Shown here piece after piece: positions 15,792 to 24,978 of a DNA stretch of 41,371 bases. The stretch spans positions 105,264 to 146,634 of the forward strand of contig DHDH01000013.1 in the NCBI GenBank assembly GCA_002399235.1. The letters run 5' to 3'. Numbering within the stretch: position 1 is the first letter of the stretch; each line of letters starts with the position of its first letter. This stretch comes from Firmicutes bacterium UBA4881. GTDB taxonomy: Bacteria > Bacillota > DTU065. The translations under genes and the position numbers were made by a program. The notes below the pieces were generated by a model that saw only the letters and a program-made list of their open reading frames with translations, was not told the origin of the DNA and searched no databases.

Positions 15792-15828
15792 AAGACAGAG
15801 TATGAGAAAACATACCCTGTCTTCTTTT
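15792..15828 (+). terminator. Terminator-like hairpin
   Basis: AAGACAGAGTATG and CATACCCTGTCTT pair over 12 of 13 positions with a 6-base A-rich loop and are followed by CTTTTGG. It lies after the transposase relic. Confidence 0.6.
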
Positions 15829-15912
15829 GGTTTATCAAAAATAGGACTTGACAAATAGATTAAAATGTGGGGCATAGTCCCCTAAATGTAGGTATTTTAA
15901 GGAGGTTGTAGC

Positions 15913-15951
15913 ATGGTAAATCATTCACTATTTGTGAAGGGAAAAAATTGA
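15913..15951 (+). pseudogene. Stump of a gene behind a good promoter and ribosome binding site
   Basis: TTGACA near 15847 and AAGGAGG (15899-15905) are followed by ATG and only 12 codons (MVNHSLFVKGKN). Expression signals this good for so short a frame suggest the start of a truncated gene or a leader peptide. No homology can be claimed from this length. Confidence 0.3.
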
Positions 15952-15988
15952 TATAGTTGCAAGGTCAAAAATCAGGTTCCCAAAATAA

Positions 15989-16486
15989 TTAAGTGATAAT
16001 TTTAGAAATCTCTTTATTGACATCTGTTGCTACAATCAGTTTACTACCATATTCACTTAACATCTTATTAAACTCCGGACGGTTAGTTTCGAAATCACTG
16101 GTCCATTTATACATCATCGATAACATCTTTAAGTCGGATTTATAATCACATTTCTCTATACCAAGCTGTTGCTTGAGAAACCTACTAAAAACTCGATATC
16201 GCCTTTTCCATAATGGTGTATCTAAAAATAAAATAACATCAGCCAGTTCTAAAATAAGATGACAGCTTTTGCGGTAGGTACCTTCTATTATCCAACCACT
16301 GGTACAACAATCTATACCTTTAATTACCTCTACTTGCTCTTCAGGAGTCCTTTTATATCTGCCATTATCGCTCTTTTGGTGGACAATCTTATCCAGCTCA
16401 TAATAGGGAATATTTAATTTTTGGGACAGCTTTTTAGCAAGCGTTGTTTTGCCACTGGCAACGCTACCAACTATATATAATTTCAT
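15989..16486 (-). CDS. Adenylate-kinase-like P-loop NTPase (topology-modulation/FlaR type)
   Basis: The 165-residue P-loop protein starts MKLYIVGSVASGKTTLAKKL, with the Walker A GSVASGKT at 7-14. It continues with IPYYELDKIVHQ, GWIIEGTYRK and VILFLDTP, the usual order in small nucleotide-kinase-like proteins annotated as FlaR or topology modulation proteins. The conserved WKRRYRVFSRFLKQQLG is the lid/arginine region. No substrate is established for this family. A weak AAAGGAT precedes the ATG by 12 bases. It stands alone. Confidence 0.85.
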   Translation of the reverse strand: MKLYIVGSVASGKTTLAKKLSQKLNIPYYELDKIVHQKSDNGRYKRTPEEQVEVIKGIDCCTSGWIIEGTYRKSCHLILELADVILFLDTPLWKRRYRVFSRFLKQQLGIEKCDYKSDLKMLSMMYKWTSDFETNRPEFNKMLSEYGSKLIVATDVNKEISKIIT

Positions 16487-16528
16487 AGAGTGACACTATC
16501 CTTTTCTTTGTTTTACTTAGTATTAAGA

Positions 16529-16740
16529 CTTAAGAAGCCAATAGATCGAGAGAGTAGCAATGAGGATAAATGAGTGAACCCTTTATTCACCCGTTCTTAA
16601 GATAGTAATCATTTCTTTCGCCTAGGCTCTAGCGATACCTTTTTTGTAGTAAGCAAGAACAAGTGTTAGTAGATATAGTAAATAAAAACACAGCTCCACA
16701 ATAACGTTGAGGTATCAACTAATAAGGAGCTGTGTTTTTT
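16529..16740. repeat. Inverted-repeat cluster including a 14-bp hairpin
   Basis: Two structures sit in the gap between divergent genes. CTTAAGAA/TTCTTAAG (about 16529 and 16594) closes a 70-base segment. A perfect 14-bp stem AAAAACACAGCTCC / GGAGCTGTGTTTTT (16684-16697 and 16726-16739) has an inner hairpin GTTGA-GGTA-TCAAC, and T-runs at both ends make it a potential bidirectional terminator. No gene in between explains it, so it may be left over from a deleted gene. Confidence 0.5.
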
Positions 16741-16878
16741 TGCGTATGTAAGAATTAATAAGTTTTGTCACTTGCAAGTTGTTCTTACCAAGAAAACTCG
16801 AATAATTATTTTGCTTAGTTTACAGTACTTAGATTAAATAGGTACAGCTTTTTTCAAATTAGGAAAAATTTATCTTCC

Positions 16879-16929
16879 CAACGTAACAATGTTATGCTAT
16901 ACTCAACGTAACAAAACAATGTTACGTTG
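16879..16929 (+). promoter_or_regulatory. Extended -10 promoter with twin operator-like repeats before yhbD
   Basis: An extended -10 (TGC-TATACT, 16895-16903) is flanked by two related sites. Upstream is CAACGTAACAATGTTA (16879-16894). Downstream is a perfect inverted repeat, CAACGTAACA / TGTTACGTTG with a 6-base centre (16904-16929). The downstream repeat runs into the GAGGTGAG ribosome binding site, so a bound regulator or an RNA hairpin could block translation. Autoregulation by the MerR-like yhbD product is the obvious inference. Confidence 0.6.
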
Positions 16930-16939
16930 AGGTGAGACT

Positions 16940-17641
16940 ATGCTAATTTCCAAAAAAGACCTGTTAAATGAAACAGGGATCTCCTATGGTCAATTATATC
17001 GTTGGAAAAGAGAAGGCTTAATACCTGAAGAGTGGTTTATTAAACAACCATCTTTTACAGGTCAGGAAACATTCTTTCCTAAAGCCAAAATACTAAAACG
17101 GATAAATGCTATCAAAGAATTGAAGGATCAATATTCACTAGAAGAACTAGCCAAAATGTTATCTCCAGAAGTTGCAGAACGCATGTTTACAGAAAAAGAT
17201 CTACAAGTAATCGGCGAAATCTATGATGGTCTCATTCCCTGTTTTTGTAAAGTGTTCGAGAAAAACAAATTTACCTATGTAGAAGTTTTGTTTTTAACAG
17301 CGGTATCAATTTTTTATAAAGAACACGACTTACAGCTAATAGATGTAGAGAACATTTGCTCCGGTCTTATACAGTATCTACCAGAGATTAAACAAACAGA
17401 CTACCTCTGCTTACTGTTAGAACATAACGGAACCTACTTTGCAGTTATCCAAGATGAAAAATCAACTGTATATATGGATAACAGAATCAAACATATTGCT
17501 AAAGTTCGTCTCAATGATATATCTGCCAATATGAAAATTAAGTATCGTAAAAGATTTAATTTTATGTTTGACGAGGCTGACGAAGACGACAAAAAAGATA
17601 ACCCTTTGCAAGTACCAAGCAGTAAGGGTGTGCTAGCATGA
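16940..17641 (+). CDS. yhbD: YhbD-like MerR-type regulator (DUF4004)
   Basis: The protein starts MLISKKDLLNETGISYGQLYRW, and KREGLIPEEWFIKQ, FTGQETFFPKAKIL follow. This is the winged MerR-like DNA-binding domain of the Bacillus YhbD family (DUF4004), 233 residues. The C-terminal half (120-220) is a less conserved sensor-like region ending in an acidic stretch (FDEADEDDKKD). It overlaps yhbE by ATGA, as in the B. subtilis yhbD-yhbE-yhbF order, so it is expected to regulate the bactofilin genes. Inverted repeats around its promoter are candidate binding sites. Confidence 0.82.
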   Translation: MLISKKDLLNETGISYGQLYRWKREGLIPEEWFIKQPSFTGQETFFPKAKILKRINAIKELKDQYSLEELAKMLSPEVAERMFTEKDLQVIGEIYDGLIPCFCKVFEKNKFTYVEVLFLTAVSIFYKEHDLQLIDVENICSGLIQYLPEIKQTDYLCLLLEHNGTYFAVIQDEKSTVYMDNRIKHIAKVRLNDISANMKIKYRKRFNFMFDEADEDDKKDNPLQVPSSKGVLA

Positions 17642-18480
17642 AGCAAAACACAATTGCTCTGGGAGAAAAACACCTAGAAGGTGATTATCATCGTATCTTA
17701 GCAGCTGGGGATATCTGGCTTAAAGATAGTAAAACGAAATCAATTTATACTGCTGGAGATATCGATATTGAGAATTCTTGCATTCGAAAAATATACTCAG
17801 CTGGTGATCTGACAGCCAAAGCTGTAACAATAGGTTTGGGAAAAGTCGCAGGAGATTTAACACTACAGGGGATCTGTAAAGTAGATAAGCTTATTGTAGT
17901 TGGTGATATTTCAGCAGAGTATTTAGAGTGTACGTGTCTTAGAAATGGTTCTAATAATAGTAAGGTTAATAACACTCTCCATTGGTCAGGTTTTATTAAA
18001 GCTGAGACTTTTGAAAGTGTGGCACCTTTTTTGTTGGACCTAGATTACGAATTCGCTACGATGATTATTTCAGGTCCTTTAGTTGCAACAGAAGAGATCG
18101 CGTGCACTAATTTCTATGGTTTAGATCAAATAACAGCTCCTTGTATTAATGCCGACTTAATCTATCTTTTAACAAATGATGGTACTGAGGTTGGAGAACT
18201 TGTAGGAAGCAGTATTACAATAGAAACCAAATTTAAACCAGACAAAATTTTTAAATCTATCCCTAAAACTCTTAGATACAATGACCTCTATAGCGATAAG
18301 TCACTTATTACTATAGAAGCAATTAGTAGCGATAAAGTGATTATTAACAGTGTTAAAGCAAATTCAGTATCAGGCATTGATGTTGTAATTGGCGATCTCT
18401 GCATTGTTGATGAAGTAGTCTATCAGAAAAGCATCAAGATTTCCGATAAAGCAGTAGTGGGGAGGGTAGTTAAACAATGA
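17638..18480 (+). CDS. yhbE: Bactofilin-like beta-helix protein (YhbE type)
   Basis: The 280-residue protein consists of short repeating strands of the polymer-forming cytoskeletal (bactofilin) kind: EKHLEGDYHRILAAGDIWLK, IYTAGDIDIE, IYSAGDLTAKAVTIG, VAGDLTLQG, VVGDISAEYLE. The recurring GD steps about every 16-22 residues suggest a right-handed beta-helix. There is no signal peptide or membrane segment, so it is cytoplasmic. It shares ATGA overlaps with yhbD upstream and yhbF downstream (18477-18480), implying tight co-translation. Bactofilins form filaments that scaffold envelope or shape functions; the job of YhbE/YhbF is not well known. Confidence 0.78.
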   Translation: MKQNTIALGEKHLEGDYHRILAAGDIWLKDSKTKSIYTAGDIDIENSCIRKIYSAGDLTAKAVTIGLGKVAGDLTLQGICKVDKLIVVGDISAEYLECTCLRNGSNNSKVNNTLHWSGFIKAETFESVAPFLLDLDYEFATMIISGPLVATEEIACTNFYGLDQITAPCINADLIYLLTNDGTEVGELVGSSITIETKFKPDKIFKSIPKTLRYNDLYSDKSLITIEAISSDKVIINSVKANSVSGIDVVIGDLCIVDEVVYQKSIKISDKAVVGRVVKQ

Positions 18481-19571
18481 GAAGCGAGAAAATAGAAGGC
18501 ATCGGCTCGATTCGTGGCGGCGAATTTGAAAACATTCAGATCGAAGGCATTGGTAAATTAAAAGGTAATGCCATCGCTCAATCTGTAAGTGTAGAGGGCT
18601 TATTTAAATCTAAAGGCAAATTAGAAACCAAAAGCCTTAGAATTGAAGGGATCCATAGAGCTTTTCGTGATATCAAAGCTAAAGAGGTTAGAATTGATGG
18701 GGTACTAAAATTAAGGAGAGCATCCCTACTTGCAGATAAGATTATTTGTATGGGTGTTATTACCTGCACCAATGAGATCAATGCAGATGAACTCGAAATC
18801 CGTGGTATCTGTTCGATTGCTAACTTGTATGGAGATAAAGTTAAAGTTAACTATTATTCTGAAGCTAGAGAAAAGGTTAGGGGGATACCAACCCAGCTTA
18901 GCTTAGTGATGAATATGTACTTTGGTCGTAAGGTCAGTTTCGACCATAATAGCATTGATTATGTTGAATGTACGTCTCTTGAAGCATCCAATACCACTTT
19001 TAAAACAATTCATGCCCAGGAAGTTTCCTTGAAAGACTACTGTCAGGTAGAAAAACTCTACTGTGATGGGAAGATAGACATTGACCCAACCTGTTCTGTC
19101 GGTAAGATTATCTCTAATGGGAAAGTGTTAAAGGATAAGGAGAATAACGATATGGCCAACCCTACTTTGATGAAGATCTTAGATTTATATAAAAATAATA
19201 AAATAACAGCTGATGAAGCAGAAAAAATGCTTGGAGCAATTAGTGTATCGCAAAATAACAACAACGATACCGAAGGGCAATTAACATGGAGTGATGATGG
19301 TAAACTACGCATTGTGGCTTTTCTTGGGCGTAAGTTACTAAAAAAGAGTGCTCCGGAAGCAAGTAAAATTGAAGTTACTCTAGATGGGGATGTTCTTAAC
19401 GTTGATTCTTATGGTAGCTTAACCTGTGGCCAGGTTAGTGGTAATGCTACTGCTGGATCATCTATTACCTGTGGAGATATAGGTGGAAATGTAACAGCGG
19501 GCTCTAGTGTTCGTTGTAAAAATGTAACAGGAAAAATAACCGCAGGTAGTGGTGTTGTTATTGAGAAATGA
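18477..19571 (+). CDS. yhbF: Bactofilin-like protein (YhbF type) with YvlB/DUF4097-like C-terminus
   Basis: At 364 residues this is longer than B. subtilis YhbF (under 250). Residues 1-220 are beta-helical repeats built on IEGIG and VEGL units (EKIEGIGSIRGGEFENIQIE). Residues 225-255 form a helical hairpin, LMKILDLYKNNKITADEAEK, like the short N-terminal domain of YvlB/DUF4097 proteins. Residues 270-364 are a second beta-helix with VSGNATAGSSITCGDIGGNV repeats. So it looks like a fusion of a bactofilin and a YvlB-like module. The start overlaps the yhbE stop by ATGA. It is likely cytoplasmic. Confidence 0.72.
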   Translation: MRSEKIEGIGSIRGGEFENIQIEGIGKLKGNAIAQSVSVEGLFKSKGKLETKSLRIEGIHRAFRDIKAKEVRIDGVLKLRRASLLADKIICMGVITCTNEINADELEIRGICSIANLYGDKVKVNYYSEAREKVRGIPTQLSLVMNMYFGRKVSFDHNSIDYVECTSLEASNTTFKTIHAQEVSLKDYCQVEKLYCDGKIDIDPTCSVGKIISNGKVLKDKENNDMANPTLMKILDLYKNNKITADEAEKMLGAISVSQNNNNDTEGQLTWSDDGKLRIVAFLGRKLLKKSAPEASKIEVTLDGDVLNVDSYGSLTCGQVSGNATAGSSITCGDIGGNVTAGSSVRCKNVTGKITAGSGVVIEK

Positions 19572-19610
19572 GCTACCCCAATAGCTAAGTAATTTACTGA
19601 TGAAGTAATG

Positions 19611-19835
19611 CTACTTCTTCTCAAAGAGCAGACCTCGAATTCTAGTAGCTAGAATTGAATGATCTACGAATTGTAAATATGTACTGGGTGGCAAAGAGTC
19701 AAATTCCCTATCTTTACTATCTAATTTGCCTTCTAAACCAAGGTTGTTTTGAACCTTTATTACCTTAAATGTAAATTGAATATACGACCACAGGACAACT
19801 GGCAGTTGAGTCGAGCATTTAGCCTCCCACTGTTT
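19611..19835 (-). pseudogene. Start-less open frame, unrecognised
   Basis: A minus-strand frame stays open for 74 codons to a TAG at 19611-19613. Its last half reads like real protein (NNLGLEGKLDSKDREFDSLP, then DHSILATRIRGLLFEKK). It has no ATG, GTG or TTG start. It could be the C-terminal remnant of a deleted gene. It also overlaps a perfect 8-bp hairpin (AATTCTAG/CTAGAATT, 19638-19656). Confidence 0.3.
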
Positions 19836-19851
19836 CTAAACTGATAATATG

Positions 19852-19880
19852 TTGTTTTTACAAGGTGCCAGGGATATAGT
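19852..19880 (+). promoter_or_regulatory. Predicted promoter of the Xre-GIN gene
   Basis: TTGTTT (19852-19857), a 17-base spacer and TATAGT (19875-19880), 55 bases before the start codon. Confidence 0.45.
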
Positions 19881-19934
19881 TAGCCTAGGTTTACTACTAA
19901 TTGTCAGTGATATTCAAGGGGGGTTTAGTAGAGT

Positions 19935-21155
19935 ATGTACAATTTGCAGGAAATTGGCCAAAGAATTGCTATATGTAGAAGAAATTTAGGACTAACGCAA
20001 GAAGAACTTGCTAGTAGGCTCGGCATCACTGCTCAGGCTATATCTAAATGGGAAAATGAAGTTAGTTTTCCTGATATAGGAATACTCCCTATGTTAGCTA
20101 AGGAGCTAAATACTACTATTGATAAGCTTTTTGGTAATAACTGTCAGGAAAGTAACCCAAGTACTGGAACTACTCCTCTTCCCTTTAGGGAAGAACTAAA
20201 AGGATATGGCAACGAAGAAAATCATCTAAAACTTGTACTTTCTTTTCGCAATGTTGGTTGTTATTCCGACAAAGAAGTTCTACAGACCAGTGAAGATACA
20301 GTTAATTTCAAAGATGGAAGTAGTGCCAATCTAAGGCAACTTTTAGTAGTGAACAAAGGCCCAGGAGATATCCGTTTCGAGTTTATTGAAGAAGCTTTGC
20401 TCTATGAAGCTCAAATGCTTCACCTGGAAGGGGAAACGGAGTTAACCCAGGAGTATGAAGGAATTGATTCTCTTATCCTGACTATAAACCAAGCTCAGTG
20501 CTTTGTAGAAAGATCGCAAAATGCAAAAACGTATATAAAAGCTACTGGTTCACCCGTATTTATACACGGACTAAAGACAAATATGAATAAAGCTGGTACT
20601 CAATTAACTATTAGCTGTCCCCAGCAGAATAATAGTGGGGCCTCAAATAATAAAGTGGATATTCTCTTTGGTTCTGATTACGGAAAGAGTATTCAAGTCT
20701 TAATAAATGGCAATGGGAGTGGTAAAGTTAATGTCCCTTTTGAAACAGGAACGTTTAGTGTTAATGGTTCAGGTGTGTTATCTGTACTAAGAGCAAATAG
20801 TTTTGAGGGGAGAATCAATGGTTCTGGTGATATTTCCTGTGGTATTATTGGCGATCCCCAGATTCATATTAATGGGTCAGGGGATATAGACGCGGATGTT
20901 GTTTATGGCAGTGTTAAATGTACAGTAAACGGTTCTGGAGATATTAATTTAAAAGCGAACGACACAGATAGTGTTCTAGATAACTTTGAAACAGTAATAA
21001 AAGGTAGCGGTGATATCTCTGCAGGTAATATTACTACTAAACATGCAAATATTTCTATAGATGGTTCTGGCGATATTGTTATAGGTAGAGTTATCGAAGA
21101 ATCTGTTGAAAAACACAGCAAGAACTCTTCCATACGAGTTCTAAAGAGAGGGTAA
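19935..21155 (+). CDS. Xre helix-turn-helix protein fused to a GIN-type beta-helix
   Basis: Residues 5-66 are a Cro/C1 helix-turn-helix (QRIAICRRNLGLTQEELASR, ending in TTIDKLFG). Residues 95-240 are an unassigned beta-rich region. From 258 to the end there are seven NGSG-type turns (near 260, 277, 295, 313, 332, 356, 376) spaced 17-24 residues, mostly followed by D-I (NGSGDI). This matches the putative auto-transporter adhesin head GIN / DUF2807-type repeat fold. AAGGGGGG precedes the ATG. No membrane segment is present, so the beta-helix is cytoplasmic and probably a ligand-binding or oligomerisation module. Lying just before an ABC exporter, it may regulate it. Confidence 0.78.
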   Translation: MYNLQEIGQRIAICRRNLGLTQEELASRLGITAQAISKWENEVSFPDIGILPMLAKELNTTIDKLFGNNCQESNPSTGTTPLPFREELKGYGNEENHLKLVLSFRNVGCYSDKEVLQTSEDTVNFKDGSSANLRQLLVVNKGPGDIRFEFIEEALLYEAQMLHLEGETELTQEYEGIDSLILTINQAQCFVERSQNAKTYIKATGSPVFIHGLKTNMNKAGTQLTISCPQQNNSGASNNKVDILFGSDYGKSIQVLINGNGSGKVNVPFETGTFSVNGSGVLSVLRANSFEGRINGSGDISCGIIGDPQIHINGSGDIDADVVYGSVKCTVNGSGDINLKANDTDSVLDNFETVIKGSGDISAGNITTKHANISIDGSGDIVIGRVIEESVEKHSKNSSIRVLKRG

Positions 21156-21294
21156 AAGCCAACACTAGCTTTTAACAAGCAGAAACCAAATTTTAATACT
21201 ACCACAAACTACAAGTAAAGCTTACTAAACATCCGCAGATTCAATTAATAGGGTTAAAAATAGAAGGGTTATTAGTGAGAAATGGGGATGCTAA

Positions 21295-23088
21295 ATGACA
21301 AATCAATTTACAGATAATAGAAAGTATGGGTTTGTTGATTTTTTGCGTATTCCTTGGCAAATATGCCCCCTTTATACGGTAGTAAAAATAGTAAATCAGA
21401 TTGTAGTTGCTCTGTTACCATCTTTGCAGTTATTAGTAACAGCGAAGTTTATTGATACTGCCTTGAAGATTTTTAATGGTTCAGCACCAAGAGGTAGTAT
21501 CTACTCTCCGTTGGTATATCTAATGTTAATTGTTGCCTATAATGGCTTAAACTGGCAACTGATGAGCTACATTAATCTTAAGTTTGAAATGATGATGACC
21601 AGAGTCTACCGTAGTGCAATCGCTGAAAAAAGAGCGAAGCTCGAATACCGGCATATTGAAAATAACGATACCTGGGATTTGATTAACCGCACCTGTAGTG
21701 ATCCAGTGGGAAAAATATCCGGAGGTTTTAATAATCTCTTAAGTGCTGTTTATATTATCCTCCGCGTTTTATCTTTACTTGTTATTTTAATGGCCCAGGT
21801 TTGGTGGGCGGGCCTTACAATTGTAGCTATCTCTATACCCCTGTTCGCTCTAGCCATTAAAGGTGGTAAGGAAACTTATAAAGCTAATCAGGAAGCACAG
21901 AAGTATAGCCGTCGTGCTGATTATTTGCGAGGGGTACTACAAAGCCGTGAAAATGTTGAAGAGCGAACTATGTTTGGCTACACCGATGATATCAACAAGA
22001 AATGGCATGAAAAGTATGAAACATCAAGGAAGATTAACCTCAAGGTAAGGCTAAAGTATTTTATTCGTATGAAAGGTTCTAGCCTTATTACCGTATTACT
22101 TTCCCTTCTAATAATAGGCGTACTTCTAGTTCCGTTATCCAAAGGAACTATCACCATTGGTATGTTTATGGGTTTAGTAACAACTACATTGGGGCTTATC
22201 CAAATGATGTCTTGGAACCTTTCTTATACCATGAGTGAGTTAGCCAATAACCGTGAATATCTCAAGGATTTAACTACCTTCTGTGCACTTACAGAAACAG
22301 AAGGAGCACTGGACCTACCAAGTAAAAACACCTTGACCTTCGAAAGTATTGAATTCAAAAATGTCTCTTTTAAATACCCAGACACCGATAAGTACATTCT
22401 AAAAGACTTCAACCTGCGTTTAGAAAAGAATCTTCACTATGCATTTGTTGGTGTTAATGGTGCAGGGAAAACCACCATCACCAAACTCTTAACAGGCATG
22501 TACACCAACTATGAAGGTGAGATATTAATCAATAGAAAAAGCCTGCGTGAGTACACGCAAGCTGAACTTAAAGGCTTCTTTGCTGTTGTTTATCAGGACT
22601 TTGCCAAATACTATATATCCTTAAAGGATAATATTGCTCTTGGGAATGTATTAAATACAGACGAAAAAGCTATTGGCGAAGTAGCATCTATCATAGGACT
22701 TGACGATGTGATAACTAATTTGAAAGATGGTCTAGATACCCCACTTGGCAAGATCAAAGAAGATGGTACCGACTTATCTGGTGGTGAATGGCAAAAGGTT
22801 GCTATAGCGAGAACTCTTTATAACCCAGCTGAAATTAGGATTTTAGATGAACCTACAGCGGCTCTAGATCCAGTTGCTGAAAGCAATGTCTATGCGATGT
22901 TTGGGAGAATCAGTGCAGGTAAATCTACCATCTTTATTACTCACCGCTTAGGTGCAGCTAGGCTAGCTGATGAAATTATAGTTATAGATGATGGTAAGGT
23001 TGCAGAAAAAGGTAGCCATGAAAAGCTCCTCTCTCAAAATGGCATTTATGCCGAGATGTTTGAGGCGCAAAGGAGTTGGTACCAATGA
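21295..23088 (+). CDS. ABC exporter, permease-ATPase half 1
   Basis: The 597-residue fusion of six membrane helices (about 1-320) and an ATPase is half of a heterodimeric exporter with the next gene. Walker A is GVNGAGKTT (about 385-393), the signature is LSGGEWQKVAIART (about 494), Walker B is ILDEPTAALD and the H-loop is in ITHRLGAARLA. All catalytic motifs look intact. Its stop overlaps the next start by ATGA. The substrate is unknown; exporters of this build move peptides, lipids or drugs. The upstream Xre-GIN gene may control it. The start is ATG 21295; a recognisable ribosome binding site is weak (GGGGATG). Confidence 0.88.
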   Translation: MTNQFTDNRKYGFVDFLRIPWQICPLYTVVKIVNQIVVALLPSLQLLVTAKFIDTALKIFNGSAPRGSIYSPLVYLMLIVAYNGLNWQLMSYINLKFEMMMTRVYRSAIAEKRAKLEYRHIENNDTWDLINRTCSDPVGKISGGFNNLLSAVYIILRVLSLLVILMAQVWWAGLTIVAISIPLFALAIKGGKETYKANQEAQKYSRRADYLRGVLQSRENVEERTMFGYTDDINKKWHEKYETSRKINLKVRLKYFIRMKGSSLITVLLSLLIIGVLLVPLSKGTITIGMFMGLVTTTLGLIQMMSWNLSYTMSELANNREYLKDLTTFCALTETEGALDLPSKNTLTFESIEFKNVSFKYPDTDKYILKDFNLRLEKNLHYAFVGVNGAGKTTITKLLTGMYTNYEGEILINRKSLREYTQAELKGFFAVVYQDFAKYYISLKDNIALGNVLNTDEKAIGEVASIIGLDDVITNLKDGLDTPLGKIKEDGTDLSGGEWQKVAIARTLYNPAEIRILDEPTAALDPVAESNVYAMFGRISAGKSTIFITHRLGAARLADEIIVIDDGKVAEKGSHEKLLSQNGIYAEMFEAQRSWYQ

Positions 23089-24899
23089 AAAAAGAAACCG
23101 TGTCAGAGAAAAAGAGCATTGGTATTTTAAAAGCCCTTAATAAACTAGTGCCAGTTATTATAAAAGCAGCTCCTGTATTTGTCGGTGTTACTACTTTTGT
23201 AAGTATTATGCATGGTATCTCTTGGGGTATTGAAACAATGATGCAACAAAAGTTCTTTGATGCTGCTACTTTGCTTGTAAGTGGAGAGAGTACTTCCTCT
23301 AGGGTATTAGTGGCTCTTTTGATGCTAGGAGGTGCCAATGTCTTATGCCAGGTATTAAATGGTATAGGTAACTTTCTTCCAGATGTAATGGGGCAAAAAA
23401 TTACCGGAGCTTTATCGGTCTCTATTCACAAGAAGATGGCAAAGCTCTCCCCAGTTATCTTTGAAGACACTGATAAACTTGATGATATTAATAAAGCTGA
23501 GCAGGGTAAAAATAATGCAGTTTGGTTTGTCTTTATCTTTGTTACCATTTTTACCTTCTACCTGCCATACTTTCTCTTCATGGGCTGGTATTTGTTTTCA
23601 CTGAAGCCAATTTTAGCAACTTCTATTATTCTAGCCTTCATCCCTACAGCAGCAGTTCAGATTATTCGTACCAAAGTATTTGCCAAACTTGAGGATAAAT
23701 CAGCTCCTATTCGTCGTGAGTATGACTACTTTGAAAGTTGTATGGTAAGCCGTGAATACTTCAAGGAAACTCGTCTCCTCGGTGGTTTTTCTTACTTCAA
23801 GAAGTTGTATCTAGATGCACTAGATACTTTACAAAAGTTAAGGTTCCAAGCCACTATGAAAACCAATCTAATCGAGCTTACCATGCGTATGCTAGGGGTA
23901 GCTGGTTATTTTGGTATCATGCTTATGCTTTTTGATGCTTTAATGAAGCAAGAGATTACAGTGGGTGCTTTCGCAGCTGTATTTAATTCGATTGGTTTAT
24001 TGTACAGTATCATGGAAGAAGTAGTTTGCCGTCATATTGGTAGCATGGCACAGAGCATGGGTTCTGTGCAGAACTATCTAAACTTCCTAGACCTAGAAGA
24101 GCGAACTGGTACTATTGACGAAGCTCCTACCTGGGGTGATATTACCCTAGAAAACGTTAGTTTCTCCTATCCTAAGTCCGAAAAACAAGCAGTTAAGAAT
24201 GCTACTTTTACCCTTAAAAAAGGAGAAACTCTGGCTATTGTTGGTGAAAACGGTTCAGGTAAATCCACTCTCATTCGTTTAATTAGTGGCTTGTATCTTC
24301 CTAGTGAGGGTAGAGTATTGATGAATGGGGTAGATACAAAAGACCTCGCACCGAAAGCTTTATTTAACGATACTTCAGCAGTATTTCAAAAGTATCAGCG
24401 TTATCAGATGACCTTAGAGGATAATATAACTGTCAGTGACACGGAAAAAGATTATGATGAAGCTATTCTGGACTCCATCTCTGAAAAAGCTGGAACAGAT
24501 AAAAATAGCACATCATTTGCTGATGGCTATAAAACAATGCTTTCACGTGAGTTTGATGGTGTGGATCTCTCTGGAGGAGAGTGGCAACGGGTAGCAATTG
24601 CTAGAGGCTTTTTCCGTGATCACGACTTGATTATTTTAGATGAACCTACAGCAGCAATAGATCCCTATGAAGAGACCAGAATCTATAACCGCTTTGCTGA
24701 GATTTCTAAGGATAAGTCAGCTATAATTGTTACTCACCGTCTTGGTTCTGTTAAACTAGCGGACAGGATTATTGTTATGAAAGATGGTGAGGTCTCTCAG
24801 ATAGGAACCCATGATGAACTAATTGTTCTAGAGGGTGAATACAAAAGGTTATATGAAGCACAAGAACAATGGTATAAAGAGGATGTAGTAGCATCGTAA
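23085..24899 (+). CDS. ABC exporter, permease-ATPase half 2
   Basis: The start is set at ATG 23085, which overlaps the previous stop (ATGA) and has AAGGAG upstream; an in-frame TTG at 23076 is less likely. The 604-residue protein has the same permease-ATPase layout: six helices, Walker A GENGSGKST (about 387-395), signature LSGGEWQRVAIARG (about 495), Walker B ILDEPTAAID and the H-loop in VTHRLGSVKLA. Both halves carry complete ATPase sites, so both nucleotide sites could hydrolyse. The last residues (QEQWYKEDVV) recur in the fragment at 12388-12424, showing that a second copy once existed. Confidence 0.88.
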   Translation: MKKETVSEKKSIGILKALNKLVPVIIKAAPVFVGVTTFVSIMHGISWGIETMMQQKFFDAATLLVSGESTSSRVLVALLMLGGANVLCQVLNGIGNFLPDVMGQKITGALSVSIHKKMAKLSPVIFEDTDKLDDINKAEQGKNNAVWFVFIFVTIFTFYLPYFLFMGWYLFSLKPILATSIILAFIPTAAVQIIRTKVFAKLEDKSAPIRREYDYFESCMVSREYFKETRLLGGFSYFKKLYLDALDTLQKLRFQATMKTNLIELTMRMLGVAGYFGIMLMLFDALMKQEITVGAFAAVFNSIGLLYSIMEEVVCRHIGSMAQSMGSVQNYLNFLDLEERTGTIDEAPTWGDITLENVSFSYPKSEKQAVKNATFTLKKGETLAIVGENGSGKSTLIRLISGLYLPSEGRVLMNGVDTKDLAPKALFNDTSAVFQKYQRYQMTLEDNITVSDTEKDYDEAILDSISEKAGTDKNSTSFADGYKTMLSREFDGVDLSGGEWQRVAIARGFFRDHDLIILDEPTAAIDPYEETRIYNRFAEISKDKSAIIVTHRLGSVKLADRIIVMKDGEVSQIGTHDELIVLEGEYKRLYEAQEQWYKEDVVAS

Positions 24900-24939
24900 G
24901 AATAAAAAAAGAATATGAGTTGGAGTGGTCTACAAAAAG

Positions 24940-24978
24940 CAAGAGCTCGAAGTCTAAAAACTTCTTGCTCTTGTTTTA
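24940..24978 (+). terminator. Terminator of the ABC exporter operon
   Basis: CAAGAGC / GCTCTTG (24940-24946 and 24967-24973) enclose an inner GAAG/CTTC stem and are followed by TTTTATG, 41 bases after the stop. Confidence 0.7.
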
